Assembly: GCA_010279815.1 (NCBI GenBank)
Contig: QEOQ01000439.1
Location: 536,182-600,181, forward strand
Source: Brachionus plicatilis
Taxonomy: Eukaryota; Rotifera; Eurotatoria; Ploima; Brachionidae
Length of the DNA: 64,000 bases
Reading direction: 5' to 3'
The position numbers and the translations under genes are program-made. A model generated the notes under the pieces. It did not search any database. It had not been told where the DNA came from and worked only from the letters and a program-made list of their open reading frames with translations. This document shows, piece by piece, positions 34,801 through 46,152 of this stretch (position 1 is its first letter; each line of letters starts with the position of its first letter).

Positions 34801-37800
34801 TTTAAAATAAAGAAAAAATTTTAAAAATTTCGAAATATTTTTGACCAAAAAAACTATTCTTTTTAAATAGTTCAACGATTCTATGTAAAATTTTTGAAAA
34901 ATGGTAAAAATGAGGGTAAAATTAAAATTAAATTAAATTCTTACCGAATAAAAAAAACTCGTGAAATAAATTTTTAATTCAAGGAAAAAATTTGATTAAA
35001 AAATAAAAAAAAAGGTTGAAAACTTTTTAATTCCGATTTTTATCTTAAGGGTAGCAAGACCTAAAACGAATTCTGGTATTTCAAGAATCAATGATATCAT
35101 ATCTGAAATTATTTTCAATAAAAATTCTACCTAGGGCAGTAAATTTGAAAAAAAATTTTTTTTTGGCAAAATTCAATTAATTGTTAATTTTAAATTTAAA
35201 TAAAAAATGATGAAAAATGCACTTATTTTTTTCAATAGAAAATTAAAATATATTAAAGAACTTCCAATTAAATCACAATCTAAAATAATCTGAAAATTCC
35301 AAATAAAAAACAGGCAAGAAGATTTTAACTCTAAAAAAATTGCTCTTTTTGATGCTTATCTTAATTGAATTTATTTTCACTTCGAAGTTGATTAAAAAAT
35401 TGAAAAAAATTTTTTTTAATAAAAATACAAAATCAAGAACGAACTCTAAAATAAAAATCCTAAGAAAGAGATTAATTAATCGAGCTTTTTTTCGCGAGCA
35501 CGTTCTGTATAAGTAACTTAAAACTATTTTTAAAGATTAATTTCACTAAAAAACCTTATTTTTTTTTTTATTTTTATTGATCTAAAGAATAAAAAAAAAT
35601 CTTATTTTTAATGAAATTTTCGAAGAATAAAACAAAGCAATTAACACTTACGGGTATAATCAATAATGGACACGGGTTTTTTTTAATTCATGACCAAAAT
35701 GCGGACTGAGGCAAGTATGAGCAAAATCTCCTCTTTCTTCTATGTCTGAGAACAAAGAGATAAAGTTTATCTTTCAATACAAATTTTAGATAAAAATCCA
35801 AACAAAAGAATAAAATAATAAATAAAAAAAAATTTATTTAAACGTAATAAAATATGAATTGAATCTTTGACAATAAGGGCTTTATTTATTTAGAAGTAAT
35901 TGAGTATCAAGCATTTAAGCTGGTCAGTTTGAATGGGAAAAATGTAAAATTATAAAAAATTTGATGTAAAATGATATAGTATAAAATTCTTAATTAAAAT
36001 CTTCTTAACTTCTTAAAAAATCTGTTTAAAAAAATACATCATTAAAATTTTGGATTTCATGGAAAATAATTTCTATTTCAATGACCCCTTTAATTTACAC
36101 TTAATGAAAATTATTCATCATTTTATATTTTCTATTATTTAAAGTCACTTCTTCAATATATGTCTGGATTTGATTAAGCATAATTCAATTAAAATTAAAA
36201 AAAATCGAAGTTATAATACGTAATTGATAATTCGTAAAAATTTTATTTTATAATTAATTTTATTCTTTTACATCCCTTTATGGCTCCGTATTTCAATTTC
36301 ATTTAATTCAATTCTGAAATTTTCTTTTCGAAAAATGACTAAAAAAACAAACAATTTACTTCCCTTTCATAATTATTAAAATATAAGATTGACTATTTTA
36401 ATTAAAAAAAAAAGACAAATAAACCTACTTGATATTAAAGAGAGTTTATCTTGCTTTATTTTCCTTTTATTTTAATCTTTTTCTAAAGACTGTTATACCC
36501 TATACTTTTTTTATAAATCTTTATCATTTTTTTTATAGAATTAAATAATTAAATGAATGGATATTTTTTGTTACTTAAATGCATGAGAAAGAAATCAGGG
36601 AGTTTGAATTTTTGTCTAAAAGGAAAATAGTCTAAAGAAAGCTGAATTAAATAGTTTTATTTTTTGTTATTCTAATAAAAACAAATCATCATTTTTAGCT
36701 CCTGTTTGATATTTATAAAAAACTCTTTTTTTTCAACAAAAATGCGGAAAGAAAAATAAACAAAAAATATAGAAAATTTTGCAGATAAATTCCGCATCTT
36801 ATAAAAAACACAACCTGTTTCTTTAAATTTAATTTAAAAAATAAAAAAATCAGTCCAGCATATTCTAATATTTTTAATTTAATTTACAGGATAATTTAAT
36901 TAAAAATGTATTTCAAAATTTAATTCAATTCAAAAACTATTAGCATATTATCTAAAAATCGGCTAGAAATAATTTTTCTCGACCTTCTTATTTAAATTTC
37001 TCTTTCGATGTGCCTAAAATAAATCTGAAAGCTATGATTAACCCAAAATAATTAATTTTAGTGCAAATTTTAAATTAATTTTCAACTCCAAATGCTCAAT
37101 TACTCATATGCTCATTAAACTTTCAAAAGTTTAAAATAATATCTCACAGCTAAAATAATTTTAGACTATTTTCATAAAAAAAGAAAACCTAATCTAGACC
37201 ATCACTTAAAAAATAAATAAGTGCTCTCTACATTTGTCCTGCATTGGTTATGACCGGAAAATTATAACCATCTAATAAAAAAATCAAAAAGATTACTAGT
37301 AAAATTTCCCATCACTTGGATCACTTTTTTCAATTTAATATTTTCTGTTAAAATTCATATCAATTATATTTTCCATTAAAAAAAAAATTTCAATTAAAAT
37401 TTTAATAAAATATGGAGATAAATTTTTTATTTTTCTATATCACCTAAGAAGAATGCTTTATTTAATTAAACATTTTTAAATCTTTAAAAATGGTAAAATA
37501 TTTGAAGCCCAAAAAAAAACAATTGTTGAAAAATTTTTTTCTTTCTTTTTTTTATATAATAGATAATTTACTTTGAAATTTTTAACTAAATTTTGCGTAA
37601 AGAATGGCAATTTTTCTCAGATAAATGTCAAATAATTTAAAATTTAATATAATAGAATATAATAAATCAATCTTAATATTAATAGGGTGGATAAAACGGA
37701 TCTAAAAGGTTTAATTTTTTTCATTATTAGTAGGAAAATCATGGAAATCGGTAACAATAAATCTTAATTAAAGAAAGTGCTGTTATTTTGAAATTTTGAA

Positions 37801-38755
37801 TCTTTTGATGGCCATAAATAAAGTAACCCTATAAATGTCGATATAGATTTGAAATTCAATAAGCAGATTTTTGGAAAAACACGGTGGTCAGCAGACCAAA
37901 TATCTTATCTTTTAATTATTTTTTTCTAAATCATATATTATGTATAAATTATTTAAATTAAAAAATAGCATATTTTTTATTTTTTAGATTAAAATATGTT
38001 GACACTAGATTCCGATTTAATTTTTTTACAATTATTTTTCAGCATTAATTTCATTTGACAAGAATTTACTATATAACTTTAGTTTTAATCTCATTTTTGC
38101 TTGAAATTTTAAAGAAATTATCTATGTTACGTGACCGTCAGAAATTTAAAGTCTTAAATAAAAATTGAAATTTATTAACACTAGAAGATCGATTTTTTTT
38201 ACTATCAAAACCCAAAAATTCAAAAAAAATTTTTTTTTGAATTTTATTTGTTTTGTTAAAATTGTTGAATCTTAGGAATAAAATAAGTAAAATATAGAAA
38301 AAAATGTTCGAGTACAATTTTTTCGTTAACCATTAGGACTCTGGAAGTCTTTAAAACTTTTATTTATTCATAAAATAAAAACAAAGAGTTTTTATGGCTA
38401 TTTTTGATAGCACAATTCTATGTTATTTTGAATATAAAAATAATTAATTAATTCAAATATTTTAAAAATTACTGAATCTAAAGACAAAATTAGTTAAAAA
38501 CATTACAAATTTTTGACAAGTCTAAAAAACTTAATGGGTGTTTGTGTCAATATTTTTTTTAATGCTGTCTAATTATCATACAATTAAATCTTTTAAAAAA
38601 TTTAAATTACTTTTTTTATGTAAAATTAGAAGAGTGAAAAAATTCGACTAATTTTGTTGGATTTTTATTTAATTTAACTTTTAATAGTGAAAAAAAATCT
38701 AAAAAACTCGGATCTCTTCTAGTGTTGAACTAAAAAAATAATTTTTTTTAAATTT
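31861..38755. other. intergenic, main part of the gene desert
   Basis: About 6.9 kb of AT-rich sequence between the PAQR 5' side and the PGLS 3' end. I see no frame longer than chance, no RNA gene and no clear element boundary. It may hold regulatory sequence or old degraded repeats. Confidence 0.4.
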
Positions 38756-39499
38756 TTAAATTTTTAAATCTTTAGAGGCCGCTTGATCAATGAACCATTT
38801 TAGGACTCCTTCTCCACTAGCTGGCCGAACATTTGCACTTGGTAGTGATAAATCTTTGTCTTCTAATATTTTTTTTAGCATACTCGCTTTGTTCTCGCCT
38901 ACAGCACAGAAAAACAAGTAACTAGAATTATTGATGTAAGGCAAGGTAAGGGTGACTCGTTGCGGCGGAGGCTTTGGGCTGTCACAAACGGGAATTACCA
39001 ATGATTGCGAATTTGAGCCATCAATGAATGATTTATGTCCCGGAAAAAGTGAGCAAGTATGACCATCAGGGCCAATGCCCAAAAGCAATATGTCAAAACC
39101 CTTATTTGAATTTAACAAATTTTTCATCTTTGACTCGTAGTCTGCGGCACATTTTCCCACATTTTCAGCATCTGCTTTGATCGGGAAAACGTTTTCCGGA
39201 GGGATGTTCAAATTTCTGAAAAAATTGTTCTTCAAAAATCCGTAATAGGTGCAGTCATCGTGGTCAAGAGGAACAAATCGTTCATCGCAGAACAAAAATC
39301 TCAACTTTGGTATGTGAGCATCCAATTTTTGCTTGTGGTTAGGCAACTCGTCAGACAGTTGTTTGATCAAGCTGCCACCAGATAGGCCGATAGTGATAAA
39401 TTCCCTGTTTGGCGACAGAGTCTCAATAGCTTGAACTATGTGCCTGCATAGGTTCTTGACCGTTTTGACAGGGTCTTCTGACACAACAGCTGCACACAT
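38756..39499 (-). CDS. PGLS: 6-phosphogluconolactonase
   Basis: Single exon, 247 aa from the chosen start MCAAVVSEDPVKTV. It hydrolyses 6-phosphogluconolactone to 6-phosphogluconate, step two of the oxidative pentose phosphate pathway, in the cytosol. Family motifs: ITIGLSGGSLIKQLS (phosphate-binding loop), FLFCDERFVPLDHDDCTYYG, then DILLLGIGPDGHTCSLFPGH and RVTLTLPYIN. The frame stays open for 14 more codons to an upstream Met at 39541, but an acceptor-like TTTAATTTAG lies within that stretch, 20 nt before the chosen ATG, and homologues begin near the chosen Met. The PDRG1 stop is only 84 nt upstream on the same strand. Confidence 0.93.
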   Translation of the reverse strand: MCAAVVSEDPVKTVKNLCRHIVQAIETLSPNREFITIGLSGGSLIKQLSDELPNHKQKLDAHIPKLRFLFCDERFVPLDHDDCTYYGFLKNNFFRNLNIPPENVFPIKADAENVGKCAADYESKMKNLLNSNKGFDILLLGIGPDGHTCSLFPGHKSFIDGSNSQSLVIPVCDSPKPPPQRVTLTLPYINNSSYLFFCAVGENKASMLKKILEDKDLSLPSANVRPASGEGVLKWFIDQAASKDLKI

Positions 39500-39545
39500 T
39501 TTACGCAATAAATAAATTTCTAAATTAAATAAAGATGACAAAAAT

Positions 39546-39551
39546 TTTATT
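39546..39551 (-). terminator. candidate PDRG1 polyadenylation signal (AATAAA)
   Basis: AATAAA on the minus strand, 32 nt after the PDRG1 stop and 47 nt before the PGLS ATG. If used, the PDRG1 mRNA would end almost at the PGLS start. Confidence 0.5.
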
Positions 39552-39582
39552 AAAGAAAAAAATGTTTAGATTTTTTTTGTAT

Positions 39583-42500
39583 TTAATCTTTTTCGACCAG
39601 GTCGAATAAAGACTGTTTTTCTTCTTTGTTTATTGGAATTAAATCGTATCCCTTAAGCTCTGGTTTGTTCTCTGCTTCGTAAAGTTTGTTTACTTTGGCC
39701 TTTAGGCCTTGGTTCAACTTGCTTATTTGCTCGTCATAAGACTTTTGGTCTTTTTCAAGCAAATAATTTGCTTGTTGTTGGGTGAAATTTATGAATAGAT
39801 TGCCGCAGCACAACCAAGCTCGTTCGTCTTTGTCTCCTGTTTTTTTCAAAGCCCTAAAAATTATTTTTTAATTTAAAATTATGATGACAAAGCTTTTTTT
39901 TTATCAATTAAGTACTTTGAAAGAAAAGTTTTAAAATTTGCTAAAGCAAAATATTTGGCTTAAATAAATTACTATTCTCTGAATAGAATTCAACAATTTA
40001 CTAGATTTCTGTAACTGAACTTATTCAAAAAAATATCAAAATATTGATTAATCAAATTCGGTGGTTTTAACTTATTTTTTTTGAGTTAGGTTATTTTTTT
40101 TATTTTTAAAAAACAAAATTTTATTCAAATTTTAAAAATTAATTAATTAGAAGATTAAAAATATTTATTAGATTTTTTAAATAATTAAATTTTAGATTGA
40201 ACTTCTATTAAAACCCTCATTTTAGTCTTGAAAAATTTTGAAAAAAATTTTAAATGAATCTATAAAATTAATCTTGACTTTATTTTAAAAAAAATTTAAA
40301 CATCAAAAATTACCTATCGATAATTCTAATTTAGCTTAGAAAATTTAAAAGTTAGATAACTGAAATATCGAATGGTGAAATATATTCTAATAAAGTCTTT
40401 ATTTTAAATAGTGGTCATTTATGTTTTCAATCCGAATCAAAATTCTCCAAAAAAAATTTAATTTTGGGGGATCTATCAAAACAATCAAAAAATATAGAAT
40501 TTTACTTAATACAGAAATGTCAATTATGTTGAAAAATATTTTCAACTAAAAATTTTACTCTTTAATTAATATAATTAATAAATTATCTAAAAATAAACAA
40601 GTAATACCATTAATATGCAATTCAATTGTTATTAATTCGTATTATGAAACAATTTTTTTGATTTTTTCTAATAAAGCTTAATTTTTATATTTTTTTTAAT
40701 CAGTTCTTGAAAAAAATTTTTGCTGAAAATACGTGTGCTTTTACAAAAAAAGTTTTAATTTTTCTAGATTTCCTAAATTATTTATTTTTTCTATATTATT
40801 ATGGTTTTTCTATGTTTTGATTATTCTACAGTATTTTTTTTTAGCAATTCTATATATTTTTTTTCTATCTTTTAATATGCCTCCGTATTTTTGATTAAAA
40901 ATAAATTTCGCATCAACAAACACCTCTGAAAATCTTGGAGCAAAATTATTTAAAACGTTTTTTATCATTTGCATTTTTTTTGGAAAACCTCATCTAAACC
41001 CAAATTTTAAAAATTGGTTCAAAAATTTAGATTTGTGAACCATTTTTCAGGAATTAATTAGAAGCTTCTTTTTTTAACTTTGAAATGATTTTTCCAGACC
41101 TTTGAGAGAGATTATCCAATTTTTTCAACATTTCATTCTTCATGTATCTAATTATTGTATTTTTCAATCCAAATTTAAAATAATTTAAATATTGGGGCAA
41201 AAATATTATATTTAATGAAATTTAAAAAAACAATTCTAAAATCAAGTGTAATTTCCAATTACACTTTATTTAAATTTTAGATTTTTCAACCAAAGTTAAA
41301 CTTGTGACTTTTATACAACTCTTTTATATTTTTAAGAAAAAAGCAAAATTTTTTAAAGTCACAAGTCTCGAGTCCAAGTCCGGACTTTTAATTTTTTTTT
41401 TTAAATTCTGAACTTTGACTTTAGCTAGGTAGTCACAATAACTACCTGGAACGGTAAAAATTCATGTTGTTCGGACTTTAGTTTTGGACTTTTAAACACC
41501 TCTGAAAAAAGTCATTAATTTTTAATAAAATTTTTTTTTACAATTTCAACCATTAAAAGTATAAAAAAAATAAAAATAAAATTCAAATTTTATCATTATT
41601 TACTCTCAATAAAAATCTAGTTTTATTAAAATTTTGACAAAATTTATAGGATAAAAATCGTATAAAAATATCAATAACAAAAAATTCAAGAATCAAAATT
41701 TAAAAAATATAAAAAATTAGAATTTTTTCCGCAGAGGTTTTACAATCGAATCTTTAGCATGGTGCACCTCAAAAAAATAAGCTATTATTATTAAGACAAT
41801 CTCCAGATTATGGTCGCTTTTTATTCGTGGCGAAGTTATTATCTCAAAATTTAGGTTACAGATCAACCAAAATCAAGCAAAATTAGTGAAATTTGTGAAA
41901 AATGTGGTTTTTAAAATTAAACAAAGGAAGATATTTTTATTGTTCGAATTGTTGATTCTTTTGATTTATTTTTTTTAATTTAATTTATTTAATTTTCTTT
42001 TAGAGATTGGTTAATTTATTTTATGAATCTCTTTTATTTACTCATTTATTCTTTATAAACTTTATCAACTTATTCTTTATTTTTAGTTTTTTATGATTCA
42101 TCCTTAATCTATTCAATAAATATTTTAAAACAGATTCGTTATCTTTAATTACGCTTAAATTAGTGCCCAGACTTTAAGTGCAACAAGTCTTATTTTCGGT
42201 AAATTGAAGTTTAAGATCAAGATCAAAATATAAGCCAAAGTAAAATGGTCAATTAACTGAAAACACCAAACATAGCTAGTATAATAAAATATAATTTGTA
42301 ATATTTTTTTTTAATAAAGTTTATTTTCATATAAATAATGTCCTTTTTTATTGAACTTTAAAAGGTTTAAAATTTTTAATTGATTTTAATGTAAACTTAC
42401 TTTCAAAGAAAAAAAAGTTGACTGTTTTAAAATTTTATATTTATTTAAGTGGAAAAATAAAATTATTTCAGTTTGAATGGATATAAAATTATAAAACAGT

Positions 42501-44461
42501 CAACTTTTTTTTCTTTGAAAGTAAGTTTACATTAAAATCAATTAAAAAGTGTCAGTTCTAAATCAATCAACAGTTTCAAATCAAGGATAGACAATGAATT
42601 GTTTGGTAATGGGCACAATAAGAGAAGAAAGACTGTCAAAGCCCTCCAGGGGCTAAATGCCGACAGTCTCAATACTACTACTACTACTACTAAATGAAAA
42701 AAAATTTAAATGTTAAAATTTTTTCTTCTCTTATTCTTTAATGAATTTTTTTGGAAAAAAATTATCAAAAAGTGTTCTAAAGGGGGTTACTAAAAAATTG
42801 TCAAAAGCTGATTTTGATTTTTTTAATTTTTTAATCATTTTGAGTATTAAATAATTTAAAATATTAAAATAAAATTTCGACATAATAATTATTTTCCCTA
42901 ATAATGTCCAAAGAAACTGATGACCAGAGTCCACCAAAATATGCTAGAGCATATTTTGATGTTTATAGCATATTTTATGCTTTTTAGCATATTTAGCATA
43001 TTTGCATATTTTGAGCATATTTGAGTTTTTTCATGAGACAGATAATTTTTTTTTTATTCTTTTTGTTTTGATGCAAATAAAAATGACTTTTATCATTAGT
43101 TTTCTAATAATTGTCGAAATTCAGATTTGATTCATTTCATTATACAAAAAAAAATAAAAAATTAGTCAAATTTAAATGTCAATTACACCTCAAAAAAGGC
43201 TATTAGAATATCCAAGTAGTGGCTTAATAGTTAATGCCTCAAACAAATTACATTGCTCCCCTTGCAATAAAACTATCGATCATTTAAATATATTAAAACA
43301 TTAAAAATACAATTTAACTTAATTTAATATGGTAGTTTCCTTAAAATTTATAGCGAAAAATTTGAAAGCATATTTAGCATTTTTTTAGCGGGTCTCCCCC
43401 AATAGGTGACCAAGCGGTCACGAAATATGTGACCAATTCAATTTCTCTCATTTGGTGACCAACAGTGGTCACGTATATTTGACCACGGAAATAGGTGACC
43501 AATATTTTGAAGACAACGGTCACGTAATGAGTACATAGGTCACCAAATGAATATCAATGGTCACCAAATGAATGACAATGGTCACATGAATTTAATAAAA
43601 TATTATTACAAAATTTAAGTTAATTTTATAAAATGAATTTTATTTACTTATTATTATTAATTTCAAATTTTTATTATAATCATTTTTTTGATGAAACAGC
43701 AAATTTTATAAAAATTATTGTTAGATTTTATATTAAATCCAAAAACAATTTTAAAACTATTCTAAAAATTAAAAATCAAAAATGAATGCACAATTTAGAG
43801 ATTCCGAAGAATATAATATTTTTAATATGTTACGCGAAATTGGTGCAGTGCATGTTTCACAAGTCTGTTCTAAATCCAATTGTCCTAAGTATCAAAGAGA
43901 AATTTTATTTATTAATAAAAATGTATTTTTAAACATTGAAAATACATTTTTATAAACATTGATTTGCTTCGATTTTCATAATAAACTTGATTAAAAAATT
44001 TTTTTTTCTTTTTTTTTTTAATTTAAGTGGTCACGAAATGACGTCGATGGTCACATAATGAGTTTAAGTGGTCACATAAACTACATGTTGGTCACCTAAA
44101 TAATTTAATTTTAAAATTTATTTAAATATTGGTCACCTATTTCCATGGTCAAATATACGTGACCACTGTTGGTCACCAAATGAGAGAAATTGAATTGGTC
44201 ACATATTTCGTGACCGCTTGGTCACCTATTGGGGGAGACCCTTTTTAGCATATTTTGAACATCAAAAAAGAATATTTTGATGGTCCTTGCTGATGACCCT
44301 GCCAATTCAATGAGACAATTGACAACCTACCTTGTCGCTTCTCTGTTTTTGTCCCGCTTTTTATTCAATTCGATGATGTCACGTCTATCGCTGAGAACGT
44401 CATGGGCCAGCGATTCGACCTGCTTAAGATACTCAAACACAAACTCGGGCTCACGAGCCAT
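39583..44461 (-). CDS. PDRG1: PDRG1, prefoldin-like p53 and DNA damage-regulated protein, 2 exons
   Basis: Exon 1 is 44461-44331 and exon 2 is 39853-39583, GT-AG, phase 2. The joined protein is 133 aa, the length of human PDRG1. Exon 1 gives FVFEYLKQVESLAHDVLSDR and IIELNKKRDKNREATR, a coiled-coil of the prefoldin-like fold. Exon 2 gives WLCCGNLFINF, LLEKDQKSYDEQISKLN and PELKGYDLIPI, matching the family's W-x-C-x-G-N-x-F-I and P-E-L-K-G blocks. Family members belong to the R2TP/prefoldin-like complex that helps assemble RNA polymerases and other machines. The 4477-nt intron is unusual and contains a MITE, an inverted duplication, a LINE-like tail and two nested transposons, one only 33 nt from the donor. 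Confidence 0.92.
41303..41510. repeat. hAT-like MITE remnants in the PDRG1 intron
   Basis: CTTGTGACTTTTATACAACTC at 41303 and AAAGTCACAAGTCTCGAGTCC at 41355 are opposite-facing termini of the CAGAGTTGTTTAAAAGTC family, with more AAGTCCGGACTTTT after. The arrangement is rearranged and boundaries are uncertain. Confidence 0.45.
42199..42440. repeat. MITE family A fragment in the PDRG1 intron
   Basis: Begins GGTAAATTGAAGTTTAAGAT and continues with the family A body (AATGTCCTTTTTTATTGAAC). A short unrelated piece lies after the first 37 nt. The right half is replaced by an inverted copy of its own sequence. Confidence 0.65.
42373..42548. repeat. 68-bp inverted duplication, 67 of 68 identical, 40-nt loop
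   Basis: Arms 42373-42440 and 42481-42548 are reverse complements with one mismatch. Both carry AAACTTACTTTCAAAGAAAA and GTTGACTGTTTTA. The left arm is native MITE A sequence, so the right arm is a recent fold-back copy. Confidence 0.85.
42549..42693. repeat. possible non-LTR retrotransposon 3' tail with TAC microsatellite
   Basis: This 145-bp piece is more GC-rich than its surroundings, has a small hairpin (GCCCTCCAGGGGC) between two copies of GACTGTC/GACAGTC, and ends in CTCAATACTACTACTACTAC. A hairpin followed by a short tandem tail is the usual 3' end of many LINE or SINE elements. No reverse transcriptase is nearby. Confidence 0.45.
43390..44241. mobile_element. 852-bp transposon nested in the hAT MITE, 8-bp target duplication
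   Basis: Flanked by TTTTTAGC at 43382-43389 and 44242-44249. Arms of about 118 bp begin GGGTCTCCCCCAATAGGTGA and contain repeated GGTCAC and GGTGACC motifs, with several more of these motifs further inside. It resembles the element at 4863-7779 in its GGG start, 8-bp duplication and dense subterminal repeats. The interior has one 57-aa frame. Confidence 0.88.
43782..43955 (+). CDS. 57-aa frame inside the nested transposon
   Basis: ATG to TAA, beginning MNAQFRDSEEYNIFNMLREI and containing VSQVCSKSNCPKYQRE, with two Cys five apart as in a partial zinc site. It could be the N-terminus of a deleted transposase. I do not recognise it. Confidence 0.35.
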   Translation: MNAQFRDSEEYNIFNMLREIGAVHVSQVCSKSNCPKYQREILFINKNVFLNIENTFL

Positions 44462-44584
44462 CTCACAGTCCTAGTCACCAACAACAAAAAATCTTACACC
44501 TGACAAAAACTGCCAAGACCACTTAGCTACTCTTGGTCTTTTTGAAAAAAAAAAAAAAAAATCAAGCAAAAATTTTATCAAAAT

Positions 44585-44590
44585 TTTATT
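44585..44590 (-). terminator. candidate SHMT polyadenylation signal (AATAAA)
   Basis: AATAAA on the minus strand about 46 nt after the SHMT stop, inside the 174-nt gap before PDRG1. Confidence 0.5.
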
Positions 44591-44635
44591 AGATATTATT
44601 AGGCTAGAAAAAAAAAAAAGGTAACAGTCTAAAAT

Positions 44636-46152
44636 TTAATAATCATCCAAACCAGGCATTGGAAATTGGACAGCAAAGTTTTCAACTTGCTCTCTGAGAG
44701 CCTTGAGCTTTTGGTCGAATTCAGGACGGGACATTTTTTCCTTGAAATCCTTCAAAGTCTGGCCGCCCTCAGCTTGGTTAATTTCCACAGCAAGCTTAAA
44801 ACCTTGATCGATGAAGTCGGCCACTCTCAAAAATTCTTCTCTTTTGAAGTTTCTAGATGTCAATGCGGGAGTGCCGATTCGAATGCCGCTCGGCGACAAA
44901 GCGCTCTTGTCTCCTGGACAAGTGTTTTTGTTGGTGGCTATCGAAATCTCCTCCAGCACTCTTTCACCTTTGCTGCCGTTCAAACCAACAGATCTCAAGT
45001 CAACGGAGAACAAGTGGTTCTCGGTTCCGCCAGTGACTATCTTGTAGCCTCGTCTGATCAGCTCATTGCACAAAGTCTGACTGTTCTCGATGACCTGACG
45101 TCCATATTGTCTGAACTCTTCGGTGGCGCAATCCTTCAGGGCGACAGCAATAGCTTTAGAAAAAAATTAAAAAAAAAAAAAAAGACAAATTTTTGGTCAC
45201 CAACCTCCAATTGCGTTGTTGTGCGGTCCGCCTTGCAGACCTGGGAACACAGCTTCGTTGATTTTTTTCTCATAGTCATAGAAAATCTCCTTTCCATTTT
45301 TGTCTACTTGCTTCAAGCCTCTTCTGAAGAAGATAAGCGCTGCCCTGGGCCCGCGCAGTGACTTGTGAGTGGTGGTGGTGACAATGTCCGAGTACTCGAA
45401 TGGATCGGGTACGCATTTGGCGGCCACAAGGCCTGAAATGTGAGCCATGTCACTTAGCATAATGGCGCCAGTGTCATCACATATTTGCCTGAATTTCTTG
45501 TAGTCCAAGTGTCGGGAGTAGCAGCTAGTTCCGGATATGATCATGTTGGGTCTGAAGAGCTTGGCGTTTTCGTGCAGTCTCTGGTAGTCAATGAGACCGG
45601 TCTCTTGGTCAAGGCCGTAGGGCATGCTCTCAAAGTAGATTGAAGTGGCGGATATCTTTTTAGTGGGAGTGTAAAATCCGTGACTGAGATGACCGCCCTC
45701 CGGCAGGTTGAGACCCATGATGCGGCCGTGCGGGCCTATGAGAGCGGTGTAGACGGCAAAGTTGGCCGGGCATCCGGACAGCGCCTGCACGTTCACTCCC
45801 CACTTGGCTGCGTCGAGACCGAACACTTCCAGCGCTCGCTTTTGGGTCAAGAGCTCAATTTTGTCAATCAACTCATTGCCACCATAATATCTTGACACAA
45901 AAAAAATTGAGAAAATAAGAAAAAAAAAATTTTTTTTTTAAATTTTATTTATGTCCACCTTTGTCCCGGGTAGCCCTCGGAATATTTGTTGCTGAGACAG
46001 GAGCCGAGCGTGTCCAAGACAGCTCGGCTGGTGAAGTTCTCCGAGGCGATGAGCTCGAGGCCTCGCTTCTGACGCTGTTTTTCTCTTTGTATGAGCTCGG
46101 CCATCTCTGGGTCGAAGTCGGCCAATGGTTGGTTCAGTTTGTTGTGTGCCAT
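44636..46152 (-). CDS. SHMT1: serine hydroxymethyltransferase, cytosolic type, 3 exons
   Basis: Exons (minus): 46152-45959, 45890-45205 and 45153-44636; 465 aa. The first intron donor is GTGGAC, a weaker GT site, and its junction restores YPGQR-YYGGN exactly as in the family. The enzyme is PLP-dependent and moves a one-carbon unit from serine to tetrahydrofolate. Motifs: [43 protein letters not shown], and the catalytic-lysine block [14 protein letters not shown], all intact. The C-terminal part ends FPMPGLDDY. There is no N-terminal mitochondrial presequence, so it is probably cytosolic. Which vertebrate paralogue it equals is not decidable. Confidence 0.95.

Larger units (their letters stand above)
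42925..44289. mobile_element. hAT MITE with exact 8-bp target duplication, interrupted
   Basis: Flanked by CTGATGAC at 42917-42924 and 44290-44297. Ends: CAGAGTCCACCAAAATATGC on the left and CAAGGACCATCAAAATATTC on the right read inward. These CAGAG/CAAGG ends and the 8-bp duplication are typical of hAT. Subterminal sequence is packed with AGCATATTT motifs. Without the nested 852-bp insertion the element is about 505 bp and non-coding. Confidence 0.88.

Noticed and set aside
39499..39541. Upstream Met giving PGLS 14 extra residues
   Set aside because: The extension overlaps an acceptor-like TTTAATTTAG and is not family-like, so the inner Met is preferred.
44666..45361. 231-aa plus-strand open frame over the SHMT gene
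   Set aside because: It is the reverse-strand shadow of SHMT exons 2 and 3, which carry all family motifs.
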